Assembly: GCF_014203395.1 (NCBI RefSeq)
Contig: NZ_JACHIW010000001.1
Location: 3,951,501 to 4,015,500, forward strand
Direction of reading: 5' to 3'
From: Saccharopolyspora phatthalungensis
GTDB lineage: Bacteria > Actinomycetota > Actinomycetes > Mycobacteriales > Pseudonocardiaceae
Length of the DNA stretch: 64,000 nt
Every line of letters begins with the position of its first letter. The first letter of the stretch is position 1. This document shows positions 1 through 8,098 of this stretch, in pieces. Under the pieces are notes generated by a model. That model was given only the letters and a program-made list of their open reading frames with translations, was not told where the DNA came from and searched no databases. Position numbers and translations under genes: made by a program.

Positions 1-787
1 CGTCGGCCAGGATGCCGCCCACGTCGGCGTAGCGTTTGACGAACTTCGCCGTTCGACCAGTGTTCAGGCCCGACATGTCCGTCCAGACCAGCACCTGTGC
101 GTCGCAGTCCGGGCCCGCGCCGATGCCGACCGTCGGGATGTGCAGCTCACCGGTCACCCGCTTGGCCGCCTCCGCCGACACCATCTCCAGCACCACCGAG
201 AACGCGCCCGCCTCCTGCACCGCGAGCGCGTCCGCCAGCAGTTCGTCGGCCTGGTCGCCGCGGCCCTGCACTCGGTAGCCGCCGAGGCCGTGTTCGCTCT
301 GCGGCGTGAAGCCGATGTGGGCCATCACCGGGATGCCCGCCGACACCAGCATCTCGATCTGCGGCGCATAGCGGCGGCCGCCTTCCAGCTTGACCGCGTG
401 CGCGCGGCCCTCCTTCATGAACCGCGTCGCGGTGGCCAGCGCCTGCTCCGGCGAGGCCTGGTAGGAGCCGAACGGGAGGTCGGCCACCACCAGTGCCCGC
501 TCGACCGACCGGGTCACGGCGCGGACCAGCGGCAACAGTTCGTCCACGGTCACCGGTAGCGAGGACTCGTAGCCGTAGACGTTGTTGGCGGCCGAGTCGC
601 CGACCAGCAGGACCGGGATGCCGGCCTGGTCGAAGATCCGCGCCGTGTACATGTCGTAGGAGGTGAGCATCGGCCAGGCCTCGCCGCGCTCCTTCAGCTG
701 CTGGAGGTGATGGATGCGGACCCGCCGCTTGGTCGGCGTGGAGCCGTACGGCGCCGCCGTCTCGCCCTGGTTCTGAGCAGCAGTCAT
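1..787 (-). CDS. panB: 3-methyl-2-oxobutanoate hydroxymethyltransferase (PanB), 3' end cut by window edge
   Basis: First committed step of pantothenate and coenzyme A synthesis: transfers a hydroxymethyl group from 5,10-methylene-tetrahydrofolate to 2-oxoisovalerate, in the cytoplasm. The 262 codons visible are open to the left edge. The family motifs are present: the metal-binding Asp in GDSAAN, the second Asp in [10 protein letters not shown], the Glu in KLEGG and the catalytic-side Glu in VLEMV, followed by [10 protein letters not shown] near the visible end. The start is the ATG whose complement is at 785-787. The gene is on the same strand as, and downstream of, the PheC-like lipoprotein gene across a 148-base gap. 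In M. tuberculosis panB also lies close to the glnA2/protease block, so the context fits. Only the extreme C-terminus is missing. Confidence 0.95.
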   Translation of the reverse strand, partial: MTAAQNQGETAAPYGSTPTKRRVRIHHLQQLKERGEAWPMLTSYDMYTARIFDQAGIPVLLVGDSAANNVYGYESSLPVTVDELLPLVRAVTRSVERALVVADLPFGSYQASPEQALATATRFMKEGRAHAVKLEGGRRYAPQIEMLVSAGIPVMAHIGFTPQSEHGLGGYRVQGRGDQADELLADALAVQEAGAFSVVLEMVSAEAAKRVTGELHIPTVGIGAGPDCDAQVLVWTDMSGLNTGRTAKFVKRYADVGGILAD

Positions 788-848
788 CGTTGACCGTCCT
801 ATTCCTCGAGGCCCGCGCCGCGGGTCCCCGGGTCGTGTCGGATGGTTG

Positions 849-867
849 CGTGGGAAAGCGTCCCACG
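849..867 (-). terminator. short hairpin between the PheC-like gene and panB
   Basis: A 7-bp inverted repeat (849-855 with 861-867, 5-base loop) lies 69 bases past the stop of the PheC-like gene. It has no T-run. It may end that transcript before panB, but the stem is short and the call is weak. Confidence 0.3.
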
Positions 868-935
868 GGCGCCATCGCACCGGCAGACATCGAGGGCCAA
901 TGTCACAGTGCGGGCGACTGGCCGCTGCGGGAGCG

Positions 936-1730
936 TCAACCGATCCAGGGCCGGCTGATGCGCGCGTAGGTGCCGTCGTGCAGCGCGAGATTGAGCCACT
1001 GGTTTACCCACTGCTGGAACACCACGTCGCCCTTGGGCAGCAGGTACGCCTTCTCGGTGAAGGTGAAGGGCTGCTCGGGGTGCACCGAGCACAGCTCGGG
1101 GTGCTGCTTGGACTGCCACCTGGTTTCGGCGGCGTCGGTCATCATCAGGTCGGCCCTGCCGTCCAGGACCTGCTGGAAGATCGTGTTGTTGTCCGGGTGC
1201 TCGACGATGGTGGCCTGCTTGAGGTGCTGCTTGGCGAACTGCTCGTTGGTGCCGCCGGGGTTGACGATGGCGCGGACCCCGGGCCGGTCGATCTGCTGCA
1301 ACGTCTGGAACCGCGCGGCGTTCTCGCAGCGGGTGATCGGGGTCTTGCCGTCGACCACGTAGGACGTGCTGAAAAACGCCTGCTTCGCCCGCTCCAGGGT
1401 GATCGACACTCCGCCGACGGCGATGTCGCACCGCGCGTCGAAGTCGGTGACCAGCGTCTTCCAGGTGCTGGGCACGATCGTCGCCTTGACCCCGAGCTTG
1501 CCCGCGAGGTCGTGCGCCATGTCGATGTCGATCCCGCTCCAGGCTCCCGTCGCGTCCCGGTAGGTGAACGGTCGGTAGTCCCCGGTGCTGCAAACCCGCA
1601 GCTCGCCGCGCTGGATGATGTCGTCCAACCGACTCGCCCCGGGCTGCTGGGGCGCGGCCGGAGTCATTGAGCACGCCGAACTCAACCCGAGGACGCCCGC
1701 CACGGCCAACCCGAACTTCTTCCACCGCAT
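936..1730 (-). CDS. exported cyclohexadienyl dehydratase-like (PheC-type) substrate-binding-fold lipoprotein
   Basis: 264 residues. The N-terminus is a short basic segment (MRWKKFG), a hydrophobic stretch and Cys20 in LSSAC, so it looks like a lipoprotein signal with an imperfect lipobox. The mature part has the periplasmic-binding-protein fold (SBP family 3) and carries motifs that I recall almost word for word from Pseudomonas Phe[49 protein letters not shown] and HPELC. PheC turns arogenate into phenylalanine and prephenate into phenylpyruvate. The Glu in MMTDAxE, which I recall as the general acid of PheC, is kept. The start at 1730 has AAAGG about 10 bases upstream; the same frame is open to 2096 but that would run over the DUF1905 gene. 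It could instead be an amino acid ABC-transporter binding protein, but no permease genes are nearby. Confidence 0.75.
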   Translation of the reverse strand: MRWKKFGLAVAGVLGLSSACSMTPAAPQQPGASRLDDIIQRGELRVCSTGDYRPFTYRDATGAWSGIDIDMAHDLAGKLGVKATIVPSTWKTLVTDFDARCDIAVGGVSITLERAKQAFFSTSYVVDGKTPITRCENAARFQTLQQIDRPGVRAIVNPGGTNEQFAKQHLKQATIVEHPDNNTIFQQVLDGRADLMMTDAAETRWQSKQHPELCSVHPEQPFTFTEKAYLLPKGDVVFQQWVNQWLNLALHDGTYARISRPWIG

Positions 1731-1874
1731 GACGCCTGCCTTTCGATCCCCATTGATCATGCATAGCGGCTCGGATCCGCGAAAACCAGGGCCCGCGGAG
1801 GGCGGGCGCGATGAGTTCTGTCGTCGCGAGCGGTCTGCCTGTTCAGGAGATGGCTTGGCGAAGGAGTGGAAACG

Positions 1875-2144
1875 ATGGACGAGCAATTCACCGCGACGCT
1901 GCAGAAGAGCCCCAACCGGGGCGGCTGGACCTACGTCATCTGGCCCCGGTCGGTCGAGTACTTCGGCACCCGGGGCCTGGTGAAGGTCCGGGGCACCATC
2001 GACGGCCACCCGTTCCGGAGCTCGTTCATGGCCCTCGGCGACGGCACGCACAAGCTGCCGGTGAAAGCAGACGTCCGCAACGCGATCGGTAAGCAAGCCG
2101 GCGAGGAGGTGACGGTCCGCCTGCTGGAACGGGTCGTCGACTGA
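1875..2144 (+). CDS. DUF1905 domain protein
   Basis: A small 89-residue protein with the DUF1905 pattern: a GGWTYVIWP segment near the N-terminus, [11 protein letters not shown] in the middle and [11 protein letters not shown] at the C-terminus. The family forms a small beta-barrel and is of unknown function; it is sometimes fused to YdeI-type domains. An AAGGAG at 1861-1866 sits 8 bases before the ATG at 1875 and decides this start over the in-frame GTG at 1866. It is divergent from the PheC-like gene and convergent with the SWIM gene. A single-gene transcript is likely. Confidence 0.8.
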   Translation: MDEQFTATLQKSPNRGGWTYVIWPRSVEYFGTRGLVKVRGTIDGHPFRSSFMALGDGTHKLPVKADVRNAIGKQAGEEVTVRLLERVVD

Positions 2145-2241
2145 CGCAGGTGCCCGATCCGGCTTCTGGCAAAAATGGGAAAACCCGCAGACAACCGAAC
2201 GGCCTCCCGTGCGTCTTATGACCGGGAGCGCGTGGGAGCGC

Positions 2242-2273
2242 GGGAGGGAGGCAACTGGGGGTGCCTCCCTCCC
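2242..2273. terminator. hairpin between convergent DUF1905 and SWIM genes
   Basis: A perfect 12-bp inverted repeat (2242-2253 with 2262-2273, 8-base loop) lies in the 223-base gap between two convergent genes. It has no T-run on either side, which is usual for actinobacterial terminators. The rest of the gap shows nothing recognisable. Confidence 0.6.
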
Positions 2274-2367
2274 AGCCTGTCGCCGTCATCGTGGTTCGGA
2301 AGATCTGTGAATATATGTGCCCACTGTGGACAATTCCGGATACCCGTTTGGGGAACGGCCACCCCGC

Positions 2368-3192
2368 TCACGGACGGGACATCGCGCGGTAGGCGGGCCG
2401 GAGTGCTTCGACCGCGTTGGTGTTGCCGATCTTCACCGGAAGCGGTTCCAACTCGTCGAGCAAGGCGTCCGGCACCGTGGGTTCCGGCTCCGGGCCGGTC
2501 GCCGATGCCAAAGGTTCCGGGGCCGTCCAGAACGTCTCCAGGCACTCCGACAGCGGCGCCGCGTCGTCCGGTTCCTTGGCCGCCGGGCCGGCGACGGTGC
2601 CGCGCAACGCCCGCAGCCGGTCCAGGAGTTCTTCGCGCCCCCGGCCGCGCCAGGCGAGGATCTGGAACGGGTCCTCGTCGAAGGATTCCGCCAGCAGGTA
2701 GCAAGCCGCCGCCAGGTGCTTGCACGGGATTTCCCAGTCCGGACAGGAACAATCCATCGTCAGTTCCCGCATCGTCACCGGGAAGAGCTGGAGCCCGACC
2801 TCATCGAAGATCCGTTCGATGTCCGTCGGCATCTCCCCGGCCAGCAGCTTCGCCGCGTACAGCGCCTGCCCGGCCAGCTCCCGCTCGATCCGCTCCCATT
2901 CGGCGGCGGTGAACGCCTTGATCGCGATCCGCGCCCGGTACGGTTCCGGCCGCGACCCCTGCACCAAGCCGACGACCACGCTGGTCGACAGGGTCAGGTT
3001 GAGCACCTGTCCGGCGCGGGCGTAGCGCTTGCCGCGTTGCAGCCTACCGCCCATGCCGAACGATTCCAGCACCTCGATGAACCGCCGCGACCACCAGGTT
3101 TGCGCGATCTCGCCGCGTTTGCTGCGCGCCTTGATGCCGCCCTCGACCCGGATGGGCTTGGCGGCAGGGGGAAATCCTCGCCAGCTATTCAC
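2368..3192 (-). CDS. SWIM zinc finger protein, partner of the SNF2 helicase
   Basis: 274 residues with one clear domain: a SWIM-type zinc finger CxCx6CxH (CSCPDWEIPCKH) at about residues 147-158. SWIM fingers bind DNA or proteins and in bacteria are usually encoded beside SNF2-family ATPases. The N-terminal half has the conserved basic segment of the family (TWWSRRFIEVLESFGMG, LQRGKRYARAGQV). The C-terminal third is acidic and proline-rich, with no motif. The GTG start overlaps the end of the helicase gene by 8 bases, so the two are translationally coupled and probably act together. It encodes no enzyme motif; it most likely gives the helicase a nucleic-acid contact. Confidence 0.85.
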   Translation of the reverse strand: MNSWRGFPPAAKPIRVEGGIKARSKRGEIAQTWWSRRFIEVLESFGMGGRLQRGKRYARAGQVLNLTLSTSVVVGLVQGSRPEPYRARIAIKAFTAAEWERIERELAGQALYAAKLLAGEMPTDIERIFDEVGLQLFPVTMRELTMDCSCPDWEIPCKHLAAACYLLAESFDEDPFQILAWRGRGREELLDRLRALRGTVAGPAAKEPDDAAPLSECLETFWTAPEPLASATGPEPEPTVPDALLDELEPLPVKIGNTNAVEALRPAYRAMSRP

Positions 3193-6190
3193 CGATGGCC
3201 TCCGCGTCCAGCGCGATCAGGTCGCGCAACTCGCGGGTGGACAGCTCGGTCAGCCAGGTCTCGCCGGAGCCGACCACCAGCTGCGCCAACGCCTTCTTGT
3301 CCTCGATCATCCGGTCGATCTTCTCCTCCAGGGTGCCGATGCAGGTCAGCTTGCGGACCTGTACGTCCCGGCGCTGGCCGATCCGGAACGCCCGGTCGGT
3401 GGCCTGGTCCTCGACCGCCGGGTTCCACCACCGGTCCAGGTGGATGACGTGGTTGGCCGCGGTGAGCGTCAGCCCGGTGCCGCCGGCCTTGAGCGACAGC
3501 AGGAAGATCGACGGCCCGTCTTCGGACTGGAACCGCTGGACCATCGCGTCGCGGGCCTTCTTCGGGGTGCCGCCGTGCAGGAACAGCACCTCGGTGTCGA
3601 ACCGCGCCGACAGATGCGGCACCAGCATCCCGCCGAACCCGGCGAACTGCGTGAAGCACAGTGCCTTGTCGCCTTCGGCCAGCACCGATTCGAGGATTTC
3701 CTCCAGCCGCAACAATTTCCCCGACCGGCCGGGCAGCGCAGAACCGTCACCGAGCAGCTGCGCCGGGTGGTTGCACACCTGCTTCAGCTTGGACATCGTC
3801 GCCAGCACCAGTCCGCGACGTTCCATGGCTTCGCTGTTGTCGATGCGCGCGAGCATGTCGTCGACCACCGCCTGGTACAGCGAAGCCTGCTCGGCGGTGA
3901 GGTTGCACAGCTGCTTCATCTCGATCTTGTCCGGCAGATCGCTGATGATCGCCGGGTCGGTCTTGACTCGGCGCAGCACGAAGGGGCCGGTGATGCGCCG
4001 CAACCGGGCAGCGGCGTCGGTGTCGCCGTCGCGTTCCACCGGCACCGCGAACCGCGCCCGGAACGTGCTCAGCGAGCCGAGCACGCCGGGATTCGTGAAA
4101 TCCATGACGGACCAGAGCTCGGCGAGCCGGTTCTCCACCGGCGTGCCGGTCAGCGCGATCCGCTGCCGGGCGGACAGGCCGCGCACCGCCTTCGCCTGGC
4201 GCGAGGCGCTGTTCTTGATGTTCTGCGCCTCGTCGAGCACTACCCGGTCCCAGCGGATCTCCCGCAACACCGTCGAATCCCGTGCGGCCAGCGGATACGT
4301 CGTGATGACCAGGTCGTGCCCGCCGACCTCGTCCACGAGGGCCGCGCCGCTGAGCCGGCTCACGCCGTGGTGGACGTGCACCCGCAGCGACGGCGCGAAC
4401 CGGGTGGCCTCCCGCTGCCAGTTGCCGACCACCGACATCGGGCAGACCAACAGTGTCGGACCGCGCGAGCCCGCCGAGCGGGCCAGCGCTTCCAGCGCCA
4501 GCAGCTGCACGGTCTTGCCGAGCCCCATGTCGTCGGCGAGGCAGGCGCCCAGCCCCAGCCGATCCAGGAAGGCGAGCCAGGCCAGGCCCCGAGCCTGGTA
4601 CGGGCGCAGCGTCGCGGTGAAGCTCTCCGGCGGCTCCACCGGTTCAAGGTATTGGTCGACCTGGCCGGACAGCAGATCACCGAGCCATCCGTGCCCGGTC
4701 ACCTCGACGACCGGCATCGGCCGGTCCTCGCCCTCCCGGTCCTCGTCGTCGGGGTGCAGCGCGGCCTGCAGCAGCACCTCGCCCGCGGTCATCCGCCCGC
4801 TCCCGGCGCGCTCCAGGTACTCCAGCCCGGCGGCCAGCCGCTTGCGGTCCACCTGGACCCACTTGCCGCGCAGCCGCACCAGCGGAACCTTGGCGGCGGC
4901 CAGCTCCGCCAGTTCCGACTCGGTCAACTGCTCGTTGCCAAGGGCGAGATCCCAGCGATAGTCGACCACGGCGTCCATGCCGAGGCCGGATTCCTTCGTC
5001 ACCGCGCCCGCCGTCCCGGCACTGCTCGCGGTCAGTTTCAGACCGAGTTGCTGCGTCCGGCCCCACCACGACGGCAGCAGCACGCCGAAACCCGCCTGAT
5101 CCAGCAGCGCCGCGCGGGTGAGGAACTCGTACGCGCCGGTCGCGTCCAGGAACAACTCGGTGGGATGCGCGACGCGCAGCGCCTGGTCCAGTCCCGGGAA
5201 GACGCGGCCCGCCTTGCCGAGGTCGGCCAGCAGCAACTCCTCCGGCTGCGCGACCCAGCGCCGCAGTACCCGGCTCCCTTCCCGCCACACCTCGGTCGCC
5301 GACACCAGGACGCTGGGGTCGTCCACCGCCTGCAGCAGGAATTCCAACCGCCATTGCGCGTCGTCATCCTCCGGTTCGTGCAACCGGAAGCAGGTTCGCA
5401 CCGGGCTCTCGTGGGCACCGCTGGCGTGCCAGGAGTCCAGCTGACTGGCCAGCTTCCGCAGCTTCTCGGGATTGGCGTCGAACCGAGGCTCGTCGATCAG
5501 CGCGTTCAGCCACGCCGCGGCCGCGCTCCGGCCGCCCGGCAGTTCGACATCGGCGACGCGGCTGCGGGTGATGCCGTCAACGAGCGTGTCCAGCGCCGCA
5601 CGAAGGACCTCCGCGGGCGGAGCGCCGCGTTCGCACCGAAACGCCGGTGGCATCGCCTCGCGCAGCGCCACGAAGCGCGCCGAATCCGTGCCGGACAACG
5701 ACGGCCGCCAGCGCGCCGCAGGCCGCTGCGCCTCGAAGACCAGCGCGGGCAGCACCCGTCCCTGCGACACCATCTGCTCGGCCAACCCGGCGACGTTGCG
5801 CAGGAAGTGCGCGGAGGCCCCGAGCCGACATCCGGGGATCTCGTCGTCGAGCAGTGCGCGCACCGCTGCCGGAGCGCACGAAACGGCCGGGACCAGCCAC
5901 TCCCGCAACCGCAGTTTCCCGCGCGGTGCCGGTCCGGCGGTCAGCGGATCCCGCACCAGCTCAGGTGATGTGACCGGGGCGGAGGCGTAGGACGGTAGCC
6001 GGAGCCGAACCGAATCGACCTTGAGCGCTTCGCCCGGCAGAGCGTCCCGCAGCGCCTCGCCAGGCACCGCGAAGGGGTGCGCCACCGGGCCACGCGGGGC
6101 ACGTCCGGGCACCCGTTGCGGGAGCCCGGAATCCTCCGCCCACAGCACCAGCCGTCCGTCCGCAGTGCACAACCCGTGCACAACCCACAC
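3185..6190 (-). CDS. SNF2/RapA-type DEAD-like helicase (DEXQ box ATPase)
   Basis: 1,001 residues. The N-terminal half (about 1-520) has no recognised enzyme motif and corresponds to the bacterial SNF2-associated region. The ATPase follows: Walker A in DDMGLGKTVQ near residue 555, Walker B as DEAQ near 650, the LTGTPVENRL motif, then the helicase C lobe with LHGGTPKK near 876 and HLDRWWNPAVEDQATDRAFR near 920. SNF2 enzymes move along double-stranded DNA and displace proteins; the bacterial members are poorly understood. AAGGAGG lies 9 bases before the GTG at 6190. It is the first gene of a two-gene operon with the SWIM protein. No methylase, nuclease or phage gene is adjacent, so a defence role is not supported by context. 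Confidence 0.9.
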   Translation of the reverse strand: MWVVHGLCTADGRLVLWAEDSGLPQRVPGRAPRGPVAHPFAVPGEALRDALPGEALKVDSVRLRLPSYASAPVTSPELVRDPLTAGPAPRGKLRLREWLVPAVSCAPAAVRALLDDEIPGCRLGASAHFLRNVAGLAEQMVSQGRVLPALVFEAQRPAARWRPSLSGTDSARFVALREAMPPAFRCERGAPPAEVLRAALDTLVDGITRSRVADVELPGGRSAAAAWLNALIDEPRFDANPEKLRKLASQLDSWHASGAHESPVRTCFRLHEPEDDDAQWRLEFLLQAVDDPSVLVSATEVWREGSRVLRRWVAQPEELLLADLGKAGRVFPGLDQALRVAHPTELFLDATGAYEFLTRAALLDQAGFGVLLPSWWGRTQQLGLKLTASSAGTAGAVTKESGLGMDAVVDYRWDLALGNEQLTESELAELAAAKVPLVRLRGKWVQVDRKRLAAGLEYLERAGSGRMTAGEVLLQAALHPDDEDREGEDRPMPVVEVTGHGWLGDLLSGQVDQYLEPVEPPESFTATLRPYQARGLAWLAFLDRLGLGACLADDMGLGKTVQLLALEALARSAGSRGPTLLVCPMSVVGNWQREATRFAPSLRVHVHHGVSRLSGAALVDEVGGHDLVITTYPLAARDSTVLREIRWDRVVLDEAQNIKNSASRQAKAVRGLSARQRIALTGTPVENRLAELWSVMDFTNPGVLGSLSTFRARFAVPVERDGDTDAAARLRRITGPFVLRRVKTDPAIISDLPDKIEMKQLCNLTAEQASLYQAVVDDMLARIDNSEAMERRGLVLATMSKLKQVCNHPAQLLGDGSALPGRSGKLLRLEEILESVLAEGDKALCFTQFAGFGGMLVPHLSARFDTEVLFLHGGTPKKARDAMVQRFQSEDGPSIFLLSLKAGGTGLTLTAANHVIHLDRWWNPAVEDQATDRAFRIGQRRDVQVRKLTCIGTLEEKIDRMIEDKKALAQLVVGSGETWLTELSTRELRDLIALDAEAIGE

Positions 6191-6272
6191 GGTCTCGCCT
6201 CCTTCTGCGGTCGTGAGCGTTCACCACGACCACGGCGTCGACCGTAGCTCCAACCGAAACCGTGAGGGCTGC

Positions 6273-8018
6273 CTAGGGCGCGATCTCGCGCCAGCGGTTG
6301 GTCAGCGGCAGCCGCCGGTCCCGCCCGAACGCCTTGAACGTGATCTTGGTGCCCGGCGGGTACTGCCGGCGCTTGTACTCGGCGCGGTCCACCATCTGCA
6401 GCACCCGCTCGACGAGCTCGGCCTCGAACCCGTCGGAGATCAGGTCCGCGTAACTGCGATCCCCTTCCACGTAGCCATCCAGCACCACGTCCAGGACGTC
6501 GTATTCCGGCAGCGAATCCTGGTCCACCTGGTCCGGCCGCAGCTCGGCCGACGGCGCCTTGGTGATCGAATTTTCCGGGATCGGCGGTACCTCGCCGCGC
6601 TTTTCCGCATCGGCGTTGCGCCACTTCGCCAGCTTCCACACCAGCGTCTTCGGCACGTCCTTGATCGGCGCGAACGCGCCCACCGCGTCGCCGTAGATCG
6701 TCGAATAACCCACCGCCAGCTCGGTCTTGTTCCCGGTGGCCAACACCAGGTGTCCGCGCTGGTTCGACAACGCCATCAGCAGCACGCCCCGGCAGCGGGC
6801 CTGCACGTTCTCCTCGGCCAGCCCGGTCAGCCCCAGCCCCCGCACGTAGACGTCGACCATGTCTGGGATCGGGTGAACCTCGAAGTGGCAGCCGATCCGC
6901 CGCGCCAGCTCGGCGGCGTCCGAGCGGGAGTGCTCCGACGAGTAGTTCGACGGCATCGACACCCCGTGCACCGCGTCCGCGCCGAGCGCGTCGGCGGCCA
7001 GCGCGGCGCACACCGCGGAGTCGATCCCGCCGGAGAACCCGAAGGTCACCGATCGGAAGCCGTTCTTCTGCACGTAGTCCCGCAGCCCGGTGACCAGCGC
7101 CGACCACACCTCGGCCGCGTCGTCGAGCGGCTCGGCCGGCGGCAACGCGGCCAACGGCTCGTAGCGCGGCAGCGGCTCCGGCTGCAGCACGATCCGCTCA
7201 ACGTCAAAGGCAGGCGTCCGCATCGGGCCGGGCTCGGCGGGCACCGTGGTCGAGGTGTACCCGCCCGCGGTCAGGTCCAGGTCCAGCACCATCAGGTGCT
7301 CGGTGAACTGCGGCGCCCGCGTGATGATCTCGCCGTCCGGCGTGGCGACCATCGAGTCGCCGTCGAAGACCAGCTCGTCCTGCGCACCGACCAGGTTGAC
7401 GTAGGCAATCGGCGCACCGGCCTCGGCGGCCCGACGGGTGACCAGCGGCGTGCGCACGTCATCCTTGGCGCGCTCGTAAGGCGAACCATTGAGGCAAACC
7501 ACGAGGTCTACGCCCACTTTGCCCAGCGCCGTCACCGGGCCGCCGTTCTGCCAGATGTCCTCGCAGATGACCACGCCCACGTCCACGCCGTGCAGCCGCA
7601 CGATCGGCAGGGTGGAGCCGGGCGCGAAGTAGCGCGCCTCGTCGAACACGCCGTAGTTCGGCAGGTGGTGTTTGTGGTAGGTCGCGACGATCTCGCCGCC
7701 GTAGAGCAGCGACGCCGAGTTGCGTGGGCCTTCGTCGTCGCGGTCCAGGTGACCGACCACGACCAGCGCATCCCCGCAGCCAGAATCCTGCAAGCGCCGG
7801 GCGAGCGCCTCCAGTTCGGCGAGGTTCGCGGCGGCGAAGGACTTACGCAGCGCGAGGTCCTCGACGGGATAGCCGGAAAGCATCATTTCCGGGAAAACGA
7901 CCAGGTGAGCACCGTCTTGGACTGCCCGGCGAGTCCAGTCCAAGACCATCGAACCGTTGCCGGCGATATCACCGACGCATGCGTTGACCTGTGCGAGTGC
8001 GATACGCAGCTGGGGCAT
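6273..8018 (-). CDS. nadE: glutamine-dependent NAD+ synthetase
   Basis: 581 residues. An N-terminal nitrilase-type glutaminase domain releases ammonia from glutamine, and the C-terminal synthetase domain uses it to convert nicotinate adenine dinucleotide to NAD+ with ATP. The glutaminase triad is visible as Glu in FPEMM (about 43), Lys in YHKHHLP (about 118) and Cys in VVICEDIW (about 153). The ATP-binding P-loop SGGIDSA is near 335. The frame is open further upstream to 8282, but the family starts at MPQLRIALAQ, so the ATG at 8018 is chosen. Length fits the single-chain actinobacterial type, though M. tuberculosis NadE is longer. It is divergent from the hydrolase gene, with 80 bases between the two starts. 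Confidence 0.94.
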   Translation of the reverse strand: MPQLRIALAQVNACVGDIAGNGSMVLDWTRRAVQDGAHLVVFPEMMLSGYPVEDLALRKSFAAANLAELEALARRLQDSGCGDALVVVGHLDRDDEGPRNSASLLYGGEIVATYHKHHLPNYGVFDEARYFAPGSTLPIVRLHGVDVGVVICEDIWQNGGPVTALGKVGVDLVVCLNGSPYERAKDDVRTPLVTRRAAEAGAPIAYVNLVGAQDELVFDGDSMVATPDGEIITRAPQFTEHLMVLDLDLTAGGYTSTTVPAEPGPMRTPAFDVERIVLQPEPLPRYEPLAALPPAEPLDDAAEVWSALVTGLRDYVQKNGFRSVTFGFSGGIDSAVCAALAADALGADAVHGVSMPSNYSSEHSRSDAAELARRIGCHFEVHPIPDMVDVYVRGLGLTGLAEENVQARCRGVLLMALSNQRGHLVLATGNKTELAVGYSTIYGDAVGAFAPIKDVPKTLVWKLAKWRNADAEKRGEVPPIPENSITKAPSAELRPDQVDQDSLPEYDVLDVVLDGYVEGDRSYADLISDGFEAELVERVLQMVDRAEYKRRQYPPGTKITFKAFGRDRRLPLTNRWREIAP

Positions 8019-8098
8019 GCACTCATCTTTACGCACGCGACGGCCCGATGTCGTGCCCGGTGTGAGCCGAGCCGCTCGGACCATGTCACGATTCAGTA

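Noticed and set aside
936-2096. 386-codon version of the PheC-like protein
   Set aside because: The extra N-terminus has no similarity, would overlap the DUF1905 gene and would bury the signal sequence.
3029-5968. 979-codon open frame on the plus strand opposite the SNF2 gene
   Set aside because: It is the mirror of a high-GC coding frame; its protein is Arg/Gln/His-rich without domains, while the other strand has a full helicase.
3185-6190. Anti-phage defence island around the SNF2 gene
   Set aside because: Neighbours are panB, nadE and housekeeping genes; no nuclease, methylase or toxin gene is adjacent.
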